From Callorhinus ursinus (taxonomy: Eukaryota > Chordata > Mammalia > Carnivora > Otariidae): DNA of 64,000 bases. This document shows positions 43,938 to 56,400 of this stretch, piece after piece. The notes under the pieces are model-generated. The model was not told where the DNA came from. It saw only the letters and a list, made by a program, of their open reading frames with translations, and did no database searches. The translations under genes were made by a program, and so were the position numbers. Numbering within the stretch: position 1 is the stretch's first letter; every line of letters starts with the position of its first letter. The stretch lies in the NCBI RefSeq assembly GCF_003265705.1, contig NW_020312828.1:57935455-57999454 (forward strand), in the 5' to 3' direction.

Positions 43938-45706
43938 ATTTTTTTCTTTTTTTTTTATTATGTTATGTTAAGCACCATACATTACATCATTAATTTTTGA
44001 TGTAATGTTCCATGATTCATTGTTTGCGTATAACACCCAGTGCTCCATTCAGTACATGCCCTCTTTAATACCCATCACCAGGCTAACCCATCCCCCCACC
44101 CTCCTCCCCCCTGGAACCCTCAAGTTTGTTTCTCAGAGTCCATAGTCTCTCATGGTTTGTCTCCCCCTCCGAATTCCACCCCCTTCATTTTTCCCTTCCT
44201 ACTATCTTCTTATTTTTTTTAAACATATAATGTATTATTTGTTTCAGAGGTACAGGTCTGTGATTTAACAGTCTTACACAATCCACAGCGCTCGCCATAG
44301 CACATACCCTCCCCAATGTCTATCACCCAGCCACCCCATCCCACCCACCCCTCACCACTCCAGAAACCCTCAGTTTGTTTCTTGAGATTAAGAATTCCTC
44401 ATATTAGTGAGATCATATGATACATGTCTTTCTCTGATTGACTTATTTCGCTCAGCATGATACCCTTCAGTTCCATCCACATTGCAAATGGCAAGATTTC
44501 ATTCCTTTTGATGGCTGCATAATATTCCATTGTATATATATATCACATCTTCTTTATCCATTCATCTGTCGATGGACATCTTGGCTCTTCCCATAGTTTG
44601 GCTATTGTGGACACTGCTGCTATAAATATCAGGGTGCACATACCCTTTGGGATCACTACATTTATATCTTTGGGGTAAATACTCAGTAGTGCAATTGCTG
44701 GGTCATAGGGTAGCTCTATTTTCAACTTTTTGAGGAACCTCCAGACTGTTTTCAAGAGTGGCTGCACCGGCTTGCATTCCCACCAATAGTGTAGGAGAGT
44801 TCCCCTTTTTCTGCATCCCCGCCAACATCTGTCATTTCCTGACTTGTTAATTTTACCCATTCTGACTGGTATGAGGTGGTATCTCATTGAGGTTTTTGAT
44901 TTGGATTTCCCTGATGCCGAGTGATGCTGAGTACTTTTTCATGTGTCTGTTGGCCATTTGGATGTCTTCTTTGGCAAAATGTCTGTTCATGTCTTCTGCC
45001 AATTTCTTGATGGATCATTTGTTCTTTGGGTGTTGAGTTTGAAAAGTTTTTTATAGATTTTGGATACTAGCCCTTTATCTGATATGTCATTTGCAAATAT
45101 CTTCTCCCATTCTGTCGGTTATCTTTTGGTTTTGTTGACTGTTTCCTTTGCTGTGCAAATGCTTTTTATCTTGATGAAGTCCCAATTGTTCATTTTTGCC
45201 CTTGCTTCCCTTGCCTTTGGCGATGTTTCTAGGAAGAAGTTGCTGCAGCTGAGGTCGAAGAGGTTGCTGCCTGTGTTCTCCTTAGGATTTTGATGGTCTC
45301 CCATCTCACATTGAGGTCTTTCAACCAGTTTGAGTCTATTTTTGTGTGTGGTGTAAGGAAATGGTCCAGTTTCATTCTTCTGCATGTGGCTGTCCAGTTT
45401 TCCAAACACCATTTGTGGAAGAGACTGTCTTTTTTCCATTGGACATTCTTTCCTGCTTTGTCAAAGATTAGTTGAGCATAGAGTTGAGGGTCCATTTCTG
45501 GGCTCTCTATTCTGTCCCATTGATCTATGTGCCTGTTTTTGTGCCAGTACCATACTGTCTTGATGATGACAGCTTTGTAATAGAGCTTGAAGTCTGGAAT
45601 TGTGATACCACCAGCTTTGCTTTTGTTTTTCAACATTCCTCTGGCTATTTGGGGTCTTTTCTTGTTCCATACAAATTTTAGGATTATTTGTTCCATTTCT
45701 TTGAAA
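43938..45706 (-). mobile_element. L1 copy 3: 5'-truncated, minus strand
   Basis: It is homologous to the 3' 1.75 kb of copies 1 and 2, ending inside ORF2 at 'tttctttgaaa'. It includes the whole 3' UTR with the poly-pyrimidine tract (sense purine). I see no clear target-site duplication. Confidence 0.94.
44399..45706 (-). pseudogene. L1 ORF2 C-terminal remnant
   Basis: Frames at 45696-45229 (starting [20 protein letters not shown]), 45439-45119 and 44887-44543 ([30 protein letters not shown]) are ORF2 C-terminal sequence in different frames. The stop homologous to copies 1 and 2 is at 44401-44399. The endonuclease and RT core are absent because of 5' truncation. Confidence 0.88.
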
Positions 45707-46010
45707 TCATTCTTCTAAAATCACTTTCCCATGCTGCCCAATGTTTTCCACTTTCTTAAATGTGTAAGAAAACAATGAGGACATAGCTGTGATCCTATGA
45801 TTTTCTTTTAATTTGAAAATTCCTGGAGGTTTTAGATATTTTGATTTTATAATTCTCCTTGGATATGGAGAGAAAACAATGCATGGCTAGACAGCTATAT
45901 ATGTCTGAAATCTCCTCTCAATCTTTTTAATGTGGCACAACTCTTTTATTATTTATTCTTTCTTAATAACCTCAATACTATGCACTTTGGGTTTCCAAAT
46001 CCATGTTGTT
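45707..46010. other. Unrecognised sequence
   Basis: No family recognised. Confidence 0.4.
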
Positions 46011-46290
46011 GTTGTTTCCCAGATTTACTGAGGTATAACCGAGACATAAACATTGTATTAAGGTGTACAAAGTGATAACCATGTATATCTATATCTATAT
46101 AGTGAAATGATTACCACAGTCAAGCTAATTAACCCATCCTTCATCTGATAGTTAGCTTTCAAAATGAAAATACTTAATCTACTCTCAGCAAATATCAAGT
46201 ATACAATACAATATTAACTATAATTCACCATGCTGTATACTAGATCTCCAGAGTTTATTCATCTTATAACTAAATGTTCATGTCTATTTT
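46011..46290 (-). mobile_element. Old L1 3' UTR fragment
   Basis: The reverse-complement motifs 'tttactgaggtataaccgagacataaac', 'gtgaaatgattaccacagtcaagctaatta' and 'caccatgctgtatactagatctccagag' fit the 3' UTR of older (L1M-type) elements. It ends where a second, similar 3' UTR begins. Confidence 0.75.
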
Positions 46291-47192
46291 TTCCAGTCTT
46301 GTTGAGAAATAATTCACATCATTGTGTAAGTTTAAAGCATACAGCATGATTGTTGGATTTACGTATATTGTGAAATGATTCCCATAATAGGTTCAGCTAA
46401 TATCCATCTTTTTATATAGACACAATAAAAAGGAAAGAAGAAAATAAAGGAAAAAAATTTTCTCCTTGTGATGAGAACTTGGGATTTATTCTCTTAATGG
46501 TTTCCTATGTATCATACAGCATGTTAGCTATAATCATCATGTTGTACATCACATCCAGTATTTATTTATCTTCAAACTGGATTTTGGTACCTTTTGACCA
46601 CCTTCCTTCAATTCTCCCTCCTCCAATACCCTTCCTCTGGTAACCCCAAGTCTGATCTCTTTTTATTTCAGAGTATTTGTCGTTCTCTGTCTGACTTATT
46701 TCACTTAGCATAATGCTTTCAAGGTCCATTCATATTGTTGCAAATGGTAGGATTTCCCCATCTTTATAGTTGAATAATATTTCATTGCATATATATACCA
46801 CAACTTCTTTTTTACTAATTTTTTAATTTTAGTTCCAGTATTGTTAACGTATGGTTGTATTAGTTTCAGGTGTACAATATAGTGATTCAAAATTCTGTAC
46901 TTTACTTGTTGCTCATCATGATAAGTTTACTCTTTAATTCCCATCACCTATTTCACCCATCTACCCTCCCACCTCGCCCCTGGTAACCATCATTGTTAAG
47001 AGTCTGTTTGTTGATTTGTCTCTCTTTCTCTGTTCCTTTGCTCTTTTGTTTTGTTTCTTAAATTCCACATATGAGTGAAATTATATGGTATTTGCCTTTC
47101 TCTGACTGACTTACTTTGCTAAGCATTATACTCTCTAGCTCCATCCATGTTTTTGCAAATGGCAAGATTTTATTCTTTTTTTATGGCTGAAT

Positions 47193-47223
47193 AATATTCC
47201 ATTGTATATATATATATATATAT
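47193..47223. repeat. Short (TA)n run in L1
   Basis: TATATATATATATATATA in the L1 3' region, at the same relative site as the TG repeat at 42868. Confidence 0.85.
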
Positions 47224-47963
47224 GCCACCTCTTCTTTACCCATTCATCTATTAATGGATGGGGCTGCTTCCATAATTTGGCTATTATAAATAATGTGATA
47301 ATAAACATAAGGGTGCCTGTATCCTTTTGAATTAGTGTTTTTGAATTTTGGGGTAAATACCCAGTAGTGGAATTCCTGGATTGTAGAGTAGTTCTATTTT
47401 TAACTTTTTGAGGGAACTCCCTATTATTTTCCAGAGTGGCTGCACCAGTTTGCATTCCCACCAACAGTGCATGAGTGTTCTTTCTTCTGCACATCTTCAC
47501 CAACACTTGTTGTTTCTTGAGTTTTTGATTTTAGCCATTCTAACAGGTGTGAACTGATATCTCGTTGTAGATTTGATTGGTATTTCCCTGATGATGAGTG
47601 ATGTTGAGCATCTTTTCATGTGTGTGCTGGCCATCTACATGCCTTCTTTGGTGAAATGTCTGTTCATATCTTCTGCCCATTTTTTAATTGGATATTTTGT
47701 TTATCGGGTGTTGAGTTTTATAAGTTCTTTGTAAATTTTGTATACCTAATCCTTTAACTGTCATTTGCAAATAACTTCTCTCATTCAGTAAGTTGCCTTT
47801 TAGTTTTCTTGATTGTTTCCTTTGCTCTGCAGGAACTTTTTATTTTGATGTAGTCCTAATAGTTTGTTTTTGCTTTTGTTTCCCTTGCCTCAGGAGACAT
47901 ATCTAGAAAAATGCTGCTGTGGCCAATATCAAAGACATTACTGCCTGTGCTCTCTTCTAGGAT

Positions 47964-48180
47964 TTTTTAATTTTTAAAAATTATTGTTTTTATTTTATTT
48001 GAGAGAGTGAGTGAGAGGGAGACAGCAGGAGCAAGTATGAGCAGGGAACAGGGGGAGGGGCAGAGGGTGAAGCAGACTCCCCACTGAGCAGGGAGTCTGG
48101 TGCAGCCTTGATCCCAGAGTCCTCGGATCCTTACCTGAGCTGAAGGCAATCACTTCACCGACTGAGTCACCGAGGCACCC
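47964..48180 (-). mobile_element. Can-SINE inside nested L1
   Basis: The 12-bp duplication CTCTTCTAGGAT lies at 47952-47963 and 48181-48192. The head complement is 'gagtcaccgaggcacccc'. This is the third layer of the nest. Confidence 0.94.
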
Positions 48181-49175
48181 CTCTTCTAGGATGTTTATGT
48201 TTTGTCTCACACTTAGGTTTTTAATCTATTTTGAGCTTATTTTTGTGTATGGTGGCAAAAAGTGATCTAGTTTCATTCTTTTTCATGTAGTTGCCCAGTT
48301 TTCCTAATACTGTTTGTTGAAGGGACTGTCTTTGTCCCATTGCATAATCTTTCTTCCTTTGTCAATGATTAATTGACCATATACCACAACTTCTTTTTCC
48401 GTTCGTCTATTGATAGACACTTAGGTTGTTCCCATATCTTAGCTATTGTAAATAATGCTGCTATGAACATGGGGGTATCTTTTCAAATTAGTGTTTTTGT
48501 AACTTGTTGATATATTCCCAGAAGTAGAATTGCTGGATCATATGTTAATTCCATTTTTAATTTTTGTGGGGCATCCTCCATATTGTTTTCTATAATGGCT
48601 GTTCCAATTTATAATCCCACTGACAGTGCACAAGGGTTTCCCTTTCTCTACATCCACACCAGCATTTGTTGTCTTATCTTTTTAATGATGTCCATTCTAA
48701 CTGGTATGAAGTAATATCTCATTGTGGTTTAAATTTGTATTTCCTAATGACTAGTGATGTTTAACATTTTTTCATGTACTTGTTGACTTTTTTTATATTG
48801 TCCTTGGAAAAATTTCTACTCAGGTCCTTTGTCCATTTTTTAGTTGAGATATTTTTGTTTTTTTGTTTTTGTTTTTGTTGAGATTATATGAATTCTTCAT
48901 ATAATTTGGATATTAACCCTTTATTGGATATATGGTTTGCAAATATTTTTTCCCATTCCATCAGTTGTATTTTCACTTTGTTGATGGTTTCTTTTGCTGT
49001 GCAGAAGGTTTTCAGTTTGATGTAGTCCCACATGTTTATTTTTTATTTTGTAGCTTGTGCTTTAGCTCTCATTTCCAAAAAAATGATTACAAATACCCAT
49101 GTCAGGTATCTTCGTTTCTGTGTTTGCTTCTAGGATTTTCATGGTTTAAAGTCTTACATTTAAGTCTTTAAAGAT

Positions 49176-49593
49176 TCTAAGCAGTTGAACCCCACAGATT
49201 CCCCTACAATCTATGTGGTGCTAGATTACAGTAGGGAATCCTACAAAGTGACCCACAGTACTGGAGAAGGCTGGTTGTACCCCCAGGTTCTCTTTTCCCA
49301 CTGGTGGAACCAGAGGTTTAGGGGGGATCTCTCCATTTGGTGCTGTGCTAGTCTGGGGGATGGGCAGTGCAATCAATGAGTAGCCTTTCTTTACCCTTCT
49401 TATGATGTCTGTCCTGGTCTCTGTGGTGCAGGGAAGGGGTACTTCAGCCTCACACTTGTATTCTAGGATTCTCTCAGTGGTGTCTTGTTCTTGAATAGAT
49501 ATTAATTGTTTTTTATTGAAATATATTATTTCTGTCTCTTCAAAGAAATTATGTAAAGTTTCATGTTGTGCAGTCCACAGTATTAGCTTCTAT
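49176..49593. other. Less AT-rich block, identity unknown
   Basis: The block at 49185-49480 has a GC content clearly above its neighbours ('ggaaccagaggtttaggggggatctctcc', 'gggggatgggcagtgc'). It probably comes from an old repeat, but I cannot name it. A 64-codon plus-strand frame (49185-49379) has no domain. Confidence 0.3.
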
Positions 49594-49610
49594 TGAATAT
49601 AGATATTCTT

Positions 49611-49827
49611 TTTTTATTATTAGTTTTTTTTAAAGATTTTATTTATTTATTTGAGAGAGAGAGAGAGAGAAACAGCATGAGAGGGGAGAGGATCAGAGGG
49701 AGAAGCAGGCTCCCCGCTGAGCCGGGAGCCCGATGTGGGACTCGATCCCAGGACTTGATCCCAGGACTCCGGGATCATGACCTGAGCCGAAGGCAGTTGC
49801 TTAACCAACTGAGCCACCCAGGCGCCC
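49611..49827 (-). mobile_element. Can-SINE with internal duplication
   Basis: The perfect 17-bp duplication TGAATATAGATATTCTT lies at 49594-49610 and 49828-49844. The conserved 'gatcccaggact' occurs twice in a row (49745-49772). Confidence 0.96.
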
Positions 49828-49844
49828 TGAATATAGATATTCTT

Positions 49845-51418
49845 ACCTATTTATTGTTTCTTTCATAAAGGGAGCCAGATCTAGTAGCTTCCGTTCATAT
49901 ACAGTAAGATCAAGCATTGGGTTTGGTTCATTCTCAATAACAGCTGTCCCTAAGGGGCTGGAGCAGTCAGTTACCTTTGCTATAACAGTCTTTCCTTAGT
50001 TTGTTATGTTGAAGAAAATGCTATACCTGATGTGAATATTTATAATTTTCTTTGTTTTCCTTATTTATACTTGGCTTAAGTAAGAAACCAAGGCCACAAA
50101 TATAGATCAAATAGCATACAAAACTATGAATATGAAAAAAGCACTGTGTTTGAACTTAGAATATACCTTTTGCATTTATTTTTTCAACAAATAAAAGTAA
50201 GCATGCATTTTACTCATATTTCAAACATTTTCCTAATTATATGACTTCATGTGTCATCTAAGCTCAATATTTTTCTTCTTTGTTCTTGTGTCATTATTTC
50301 ATGTAATATCAATATTCACATAGAATGTTAATATCCTAACTTTTTATATATTATAATTGTCTCTTTAAAAATATTTCAGTCTTTAATTTTTCCCTTGTCT
50401 TTGTTATTTGATCAACTTTTATTTAAAAATCTTTTTATTCATAATTTTTACTATTCTTGGTGCTTCTCTTAATATTTTCCTTCTCAACAATTTAAACAAT
50501 ATTTTCCCTCACATTTTTAAATTTCTTTTACAAATACCTCTTTTTAGTTTCTTTTTCCTTTAGAGATGATTTTTTCCCCTCTTAACTTTACCCTCAGGAT
50601 TTAAACAGTCTCTTATTTTACTATCCTCCATGTGGGGTTCTGTTTTATTTTTTAATCTTTTGTCAAAATTATGATTTACTAGGGTATTTACATAAAGGTA
50701 TGCACATGAGTTTCATAGCTACCAGAAAAATTACTTACTGCATCCCTCTCTTCTGAAGACATCTGAATCTTCATCTTTTTTGAGACCCCCCTGGGGAAAA
50801 GAATTTGATGTTCAGTGCTGGCTCCATGGATCTGACAAAGGGGCATTGTTATGCAGTTTGCCTAAGAAACAGAATCACATTCATTATATCAGCTGGATTC
50901 GTGATTATGTTCTCACTCTTGAAGACAATGGTACTTGGGGACTTTATAGTAAAGGACATAGCAGAATACGTTATCTCTCATCTTGTTCACAGGAGGAGAA
51001 CATGTGTCATTTACTATCATTTTCCATCTCTAAAATTATTGCTTTTTTATAAAAACTTATGACCAAATCCCTTTGCTATTGACGATGTATTACTAGGGAG
51101 CTTAAAGAATTGAGATACATGAATTCAGTGATACCAAATGTCATGTGTCAGTACCAGCTCTCTGTTCCCTTTCGGCAGAATAAGCAGAACAAACATGCAG
51201 TTTCTTCTACAAAATAATGCAGACCAAGAGTTTGTCCAAGAATAACACTAGGATATCTGGAAAGCCTCTTAAAATTTACTCAAAGATGTTTTGGTGGATT
51301 TTAAGTAATAACAATTCTACATTTTCTCTTTTTTCAGTTTTTGGCACACTCATTGCTCATTGGTTTTAATCACAAAAAAGTTTGTTGAATAAAATCTTTA
51401 ATATATGCCCCTGCAATA
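49845..51418. other. 1.6 kb unrecognised, with overlapping short frames
   Basis: It is AT-rich to about 50750. The part at 50780-51060 is open in two frames (90 and 85 codons). One frame is hydrophobic in its middle, but I recognise no protein. No repeat family recognised. Confidence 0.35.
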
Positions 51419-51880
51419 GGTTTTCTTATTGAGATATAATTGACATATTAGTTTCAGGTGTACAACATGATTCAGTATTTGTATATATTGCAAAATGATC
51501 ACCACAGTAAGTCTAGTTAGCATCCATCACTGTACATGGTCACAATTTTTTTGTGATAAGAACTTTTAAGATACAATCTCTTAGATAATAAAAAAGACAT
51601 AATCCTTTGGCAACTTTCAAATATATAATACAGTATTATTAACTGTAGCCACAATGCTATACATTACATCCCCCAGAACTTATTTATTTATTTTAAACTG
51701 GAAGTTTCTACCTTTTTGATCCCCATCATCTTCTCACTCCAGCATCTGGCAACCATCAATCTGTTCTCTGTATCTGTGAGTTCAGTTTTTTGTTGGTTGG
51801 TTGGTTTTAGATTCCATGTATAAGCGAGATTATATGGTATTTGTCTTCTCTGTCTAACTTACTTTGCTTAGGGTTCTTCT
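51419..51880 (-). mobile_element. Old L1 3' UTR fragment
   Basis: The reverse-complement motifs are 'cttattgagatataattgacatattagtttcaggtgtacaacatg', 'gtagccacaatgctatacattacatcccccagaact' and 'gattatatggtatttgtcttctctgtctaacttactttgc'. They match an L1M-type 3' end collinearly. Confidence 0.82.
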
Positions 51881-51974
51881 TAATGTCAATACAGACAATC
51901 TGGCCATTATTTTCTTTGGCTTTTCTATGATATTTCATGGTATAACTATCTGTGGGATTCCTTTGAAATTGTAA

Positions 51975-52170
51975 TCTTGGTACATATTGCCTATATGATC
52001 TAACCAAATTTATTAATTTCTCTTAGTTTCTTCAACTATAAAATATAGGTAATATTTGTACTTTTTTCATAGGCTCATTTTCAAGGAGTAAACGCATTCA
52101 TAAATTAAAGTAATGTGGCATTATTGCTGGCATTTAGTCAGTGCTCACTAAAGGTTGTATACTATGGCTA
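51975..52170 (-). repeat. MIR SINE
   Basis: The reverse-complement MIR order is visible: 'atatgatctaaccaaatttattaatttctcttagtttcttcaactataaaat', then 'attgctggcatttagtcagtgctcactaaa'. Confidence 0.65.
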
Positions 52171-52530
52171 CTATTTAACCCTTACCTTTGTCCACGAGTA
52201 TTATGCCCATATGTGGAATTTTTTCCTAGGTGTATTTCCTAAAAGGAGAATTATTAAATAACCATATACTGAATTTTGGCAGTTTCTGTATAGTGCCCAC
52301 CCTAAAGGAGATACACACATATGTGTGTGTGTATTATATTATATATTTTATATATATAAATACATATCAAGAGTAAAGATCAGTTCTTAATTTTCTACAC
52401 TCATGACACTACTTGATATTACCAACCTTTAAAACTGTGACTGGTCAAATAGTGAAAATTTAGTATCTCAGAGCCAGTTGTGATTACATTGTTGCTATAA
52501 GACACAACCTACCATTAATGAATGCAGTAT
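52171..52530. other. Unrecognised, with (GT)n/(TA)n run
   Basis: Short ACACACATATGTGTGTGTGT and TATATA-rich sequence lies at 52313-52370. Nothing else. Confidence 0.4.
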
Positions 52531-54600
52531 CTAGGAGGAGGCATATTGCTCTGAAATCCTTGTAAGTTACAGTCAACTTAAAATGAGAGACTGGAACAGA
52601 ATGCTGCTAGTAACCAGTAACCAGGTGCATTTCTTTGTTTCCGGGGAGAGAAACATGCCTGTAATTCAGTCCACTGACTTCCTCCATGAGTCTCTAGTCC
52701 CTTATGAGCCATAAGGTTAAGGAGAGAGAAAAAAAGATAAAAGAGCTCACCATCTTATAGTGGGGGTGCTAAAGCATTCTAGTATTGTAGAGAACACCAG
52801 GATCTTTGGGAAAAAGTTCAGGACAAATAGACATGTGACAATGCCTGGGAAGACAACTAATCCCCCTTCAACCAGAGGATCTAAGCCCAAAAGAATTTCT
52901 AGAAATTTAAATGTTGATTTCAACTTGCGAATGCTGGCCAACAGTAGGAAATGGTTTACATAGGCGTCTCCCTTCTAAATAATGCACTAGACTGACCCGT
53001 CGCAAGAGGAACAGAGAGCTGCTGACCTTAGGGAGCAAAAAAATTACTTCCTTAGACTCTGATTCCATTTGGGGACAGCCTGTCCTATTAGAAAAGTTCC
53101 CCTCCTAAATTGCAGGGATTTCTGAAGGATTAATGTTTGCTGGCTCGGGGCCAAACTTCTGGGAAGTTTGCCAGCAGCTGAAGCTCTGTGGGTGATACAA
53201 AAACCAGACTGGATATGAAAGAACTGACAGGGATAAAATTGTCAGGACTGGGCAAACTGGGATAATGACAGGAAAGCTAAAACAATTCTGGGGGAAGAAA
53301 CATCTGGAAAATAAAGGAAGAGGGGAAAATATCATTAGGAAGACATTGTATAAGGAAGACCTATGTTAGGGGACCATTATCTTTTAGAGCTCTTATCTTG
53401 TCTCAAAATTACTTAAAAAAAAAAAAAAACAACACAACACAACAGAACAAAACAAAAACTCTCCACTATTCCTTTTGCCACCCAACCATCAGGCTTCTCT
53501 GAGTCTGCTAAGATAAGAGAATAAGCTTAGAGGACAACAATGCCTCCCCAGGCAGTTGCTTGCTCAAAGGAGAGGGGACCCTTCACATTCCTAAGTCAAG
53601 TGGACACCAGAGCCCTAGAAACTGAATTTTGGCTCACACAGTAGAACTGCTCTTCCTTCAGCAACAGCCAAATAAAGCCAGCACAGTTCAGCTTGCTCAC
53701 TAACACTGACTGATGGCTTTTATAGTGATGGATGGATCAAATCAGAGTTCATTCCAAGGTGGAATGCTGATGGGAAAGATGTATCTACACCATAATCATA
53801 GCTTTTAACCGGACTTCCAGGAGGGGAGGAGTATAGAAATGGGAAGCGGCAATGAACTTCTTCCTTTTTCCTACTTCAACATCAGAAGATATATAGACAT
53901 CTACCCCTGGATGAAACAATTTCTGAGACTCTATGGAAAGATGATAGTAATATAACAGACTGTTTCACTGTTGAGGGAAATGACCAATCACAACTGACTA
54001 GACATAAACATAATACACTCCAAAAAGCACATGAGTATTTGAGGTCAGGTAGAATGACAACCCCTCTTTTTATTTGTATCCCAGATATATGTGATGAGGT
54101 CCTAGATCAAGGGGTTGAACTACAATGAGCAGAATTGTCTGAGGGGACTTTCAGGGGACTTGGAAAATTTGGTATGTGGTCTAACATGGCTTCTGAATTT
54201 GTTTTGAGAGAAGTATTCAAAAGTTCTTCTGTTTATGTGAGATAGACAACAGTCCACATTTGTCCCAGAGCTATATTCATGCTCCCGATTTCACTCACAA
54301 TTTAGTCTACAGGGATGTTAACACTGACATTTCATAGAACATTATGCTGGGGTGTTAGGCTAGTTGAACCTGGTAAACAGAAATAGCAAGTTACTTTGGA
54401 TGCCTTAGTAAGATGTACACCTGCCAAAGATGTACACCTGCCAAAGATGTACACATGCTTGTAAAGGTTTTCAGGGGCCTGAAATAATAGTGAAGTGTGT
54501 CCAGTGGTATGGCCATGCTGAGACATCATCTTAAAGTCAAGTTCAGGTTATTGTATCTTTCATGTACTACTATCAAGAGAACAACTTAGATTGTTCCAAG
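52531..54600. other. 2 kb unresolved; possibly internal sequence of an ancient ERV
   Basis: It is less AT-rich than the rest of the window and lies directly upstream of LTR/ERVL-like sequence, so it may be internal sequence of the same relic. I cannot align it to any family from memory. A 17-bp tandem repeat is at 54411-54456 and an A/AAC-rich run at 53411-53460. Confidence 0.25.
54411..54456. repeat. 17-bp tandem repeat, ~2.7 copies
   Basis: The unit AGATGTACACCTGCCAA lies at 54411-54427 and 54428-54444, with a partial third copy to 54456. Confidence 0.95.
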
Positions 54601-54980
54601 GAACAACTGCAAACCTCCATAGAGGACTCACCTGATAAGATCAGGCTCATCAAGGACAATCTCCTTATCTTAAGATAAAGTGATCTGGGACTTTACTTCA
54701 GTAAAATATCTTTTAATATATATAATCATTAGTGTTATAGGTGAGGGCCACTGAATTAGAATTAGAATTATTAGAATTAGAAACCTACCTCCCACACTCT
54801 CCTCCTGGGCTTATTAGACACTCTTCCCAAATCTATGTCTGGCTATTTATGTTAAGTATCTACTTCACATAAAACCCAGCCAGACCATGCCTGGACTTAC
54901 GACCTACAGAACTGTAGATAATAAATGTGTGTTGTTTTAACTGCTAAATTTGTGGTAATGCATTAGAGCATCAGTAGAAG
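54601..54980 (+). mobile_element. LTR-like fragment (MaLR/MLT-type, tentative)
   Basis: The 3' part reads 'gacctacagaactgtagataataaatgtgtgttgttttaa' and 'tttgtggtaatgcattagagcatc'. This resembles the AATAAA-containing 3' end of old MaLR-type LTRs. The upstream 'tcacctgataagatcaggc' is also a common old-repeat motif. Family assignment is from memory. Confidence 0.4.
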
Positions 54981-56400
54981 AACAAACCAACCAAGAGAGA
55001 AAAGTGCAGATCGTTAGGATTCTGGAGCAAAGCCATGCCTTTTGCAGCAGAGCATGATTTGCTATTTGAAAAGATATCCCAGCAAGTGAGTTGGTCATAG
55101 AGTGGACTAAATAGTTCACTCTGAACTATCAGTGACTGTAATCAAATCCACCAATCCTGATCTTGATATTATCTGATCTAGTAAATTGCAAATTCAGAGG
55201 GCACAGAGCAATCTCTTTCGGATGGAAATTGTGCAGGATAGTTTGGGCTCTATTAAGTTGAATGATCACATACCCATATGGCCTATCTGTGTTACACTGA
55301 AGCCTTTGTTTTAATGCACATCTATGGATTAGGGTGGAAATTTTTTCAACCAAATAACAGTGGATGAATAAACTGGTTTACTGGTTTATCAGCTTGATAT
55401 GTTGGTATAAACTAAGAAAAGGGTTGGGATTGTACTCCAGCTCTCTTGTGGTGTGGCCCTTCTACCTCTGAAGGGACAATGATTATTCTTTATGGTCTTA
55501 ATACTAAGGTTTGCTTTTTCTAACTACAGTTTCTCTTCCAGCACAACCTCTTATAGGACATCACAGTTATCAACCCAGACCAAAAGACCCATTTTATGAT
55601 AAAAAAATGTGATAATGGGTGCATAACTGCCTGATCCACTGGTCCTACCATATACTGCTTGATCTGGAAGCACAGTGGAATGTTGGAATGGCCTATTAAA
55701 GATCAGTTTCAAAAAAAAATTCTGCAAATTTAAGGAACTGTTCTACAACATGAAATACATGTCAACAGTTCATAGTCATGGTAGTCACTGTTGTTTTCCC
55801 AGACTTAGAATACTAGTCCAGGAACCGGTGGTAGAAGTATAATCATCCAAATATACCATTACACCTTGCAACTCACTTGCCAGATTTTTACTTTGTGTCC
55901 TCTAGTCTTTAGGCTTGGAATGATTAAAAGTCTTGGTTTGGAGTAGGGTGGAAGGGGGTTTCTACCAGGGAATACAGTAAGGCTTTTTTTGAACCTGAAC
56001 TTATAACTCCCACATGGTCATATTGGGCTTCTCATTTTGGTGGTTCAGCAGTCAGCAAGAAGAGTTAATTTATGTTGGAGATTGCTAGAGTTTTAGCAAC
56101 CCAATAAGCAGGAAAGGAAAATATTTGTAACTAGGAGATTCACTGGGGCAACTCTCGATGATCTAAACCCAGTGATAGCTATATGAACAATTGCAACAAC
56201 TATAACCTCACAAGTGCCATGACCAGAGGCTCTTATTCTTCAGGGATCAAGATCTGGGTCCTTTCATCAGTGATGAAACTGAGAACAGCTGAAGGACTTG
56301 CTAAGGATAAAAGTTACCTAGAATGTATGGTAAAAGAGGAAGATGATGAGTATCAGTTAAGGCCTAGGGACCGGTTATAATTCTGGGTATTTCAACTTAT
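54981..56400 (+). mobile_element. Ancient ERVL-class internal relic (pol 3' end, tentative)
   Basis: This is an old endogenous retrovirus remnant, described only. From about 55580 the motif order 'ctgatctggaagcacagtggaatgttggaatggcc', 'ccattacaccttg', a GC-richer stretch and 'tcagggatcaagatctgggtcc' resembles the 3' end of ERVL-class pol. That lineage carries a dUTPase domain downstream of integrase. The strongest part is 56183-56380. Stops and frameshifts run throughout. No env is visible, as is usual for ERVL. Confidence 0.42.

Larger units (their letters stand above)
46813..48378 (-). mobile_element. L1 inserted into the older L1
   Basis: The perfect 20-bp duplication ATATACCACAACTTCTTTTT lies at 46793-46812 and 48379-48398. 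The element has its own 3' end ('cgtatggttgtattagtttcaggtgtacaatatagtg') and runs through ORF2 C-terminal sequence to a 5' truncation. It also carries a SINE (47964-48180). Confidence 0.93.
46300..49175 (-). mobile_element. Old L1, split by a younger L1
   Basis: The 3' UTR part at 46300-46812 ('ttgttgagaaataattcacatc', 'cttagcataatgctttcaaggtccattcat') continues at 48379-49175 with ORF2-derived sequence ('gttcccatatcttagctattgtaaataatgctgctatgaac', 'aacatttgttgtc', 'ttgctgtgcagaaggttttcag'). The younger L1 at 46813-48378 interrupts it. Confidence 0.85.

Noticed and set aside
49593..49868. 91-codon frame with an arginine/glutamate-rich start
   Set aside because: It is the antisense reading of a Can-SINE; the same kind of frame appears at 7703, 5712 and 60246.
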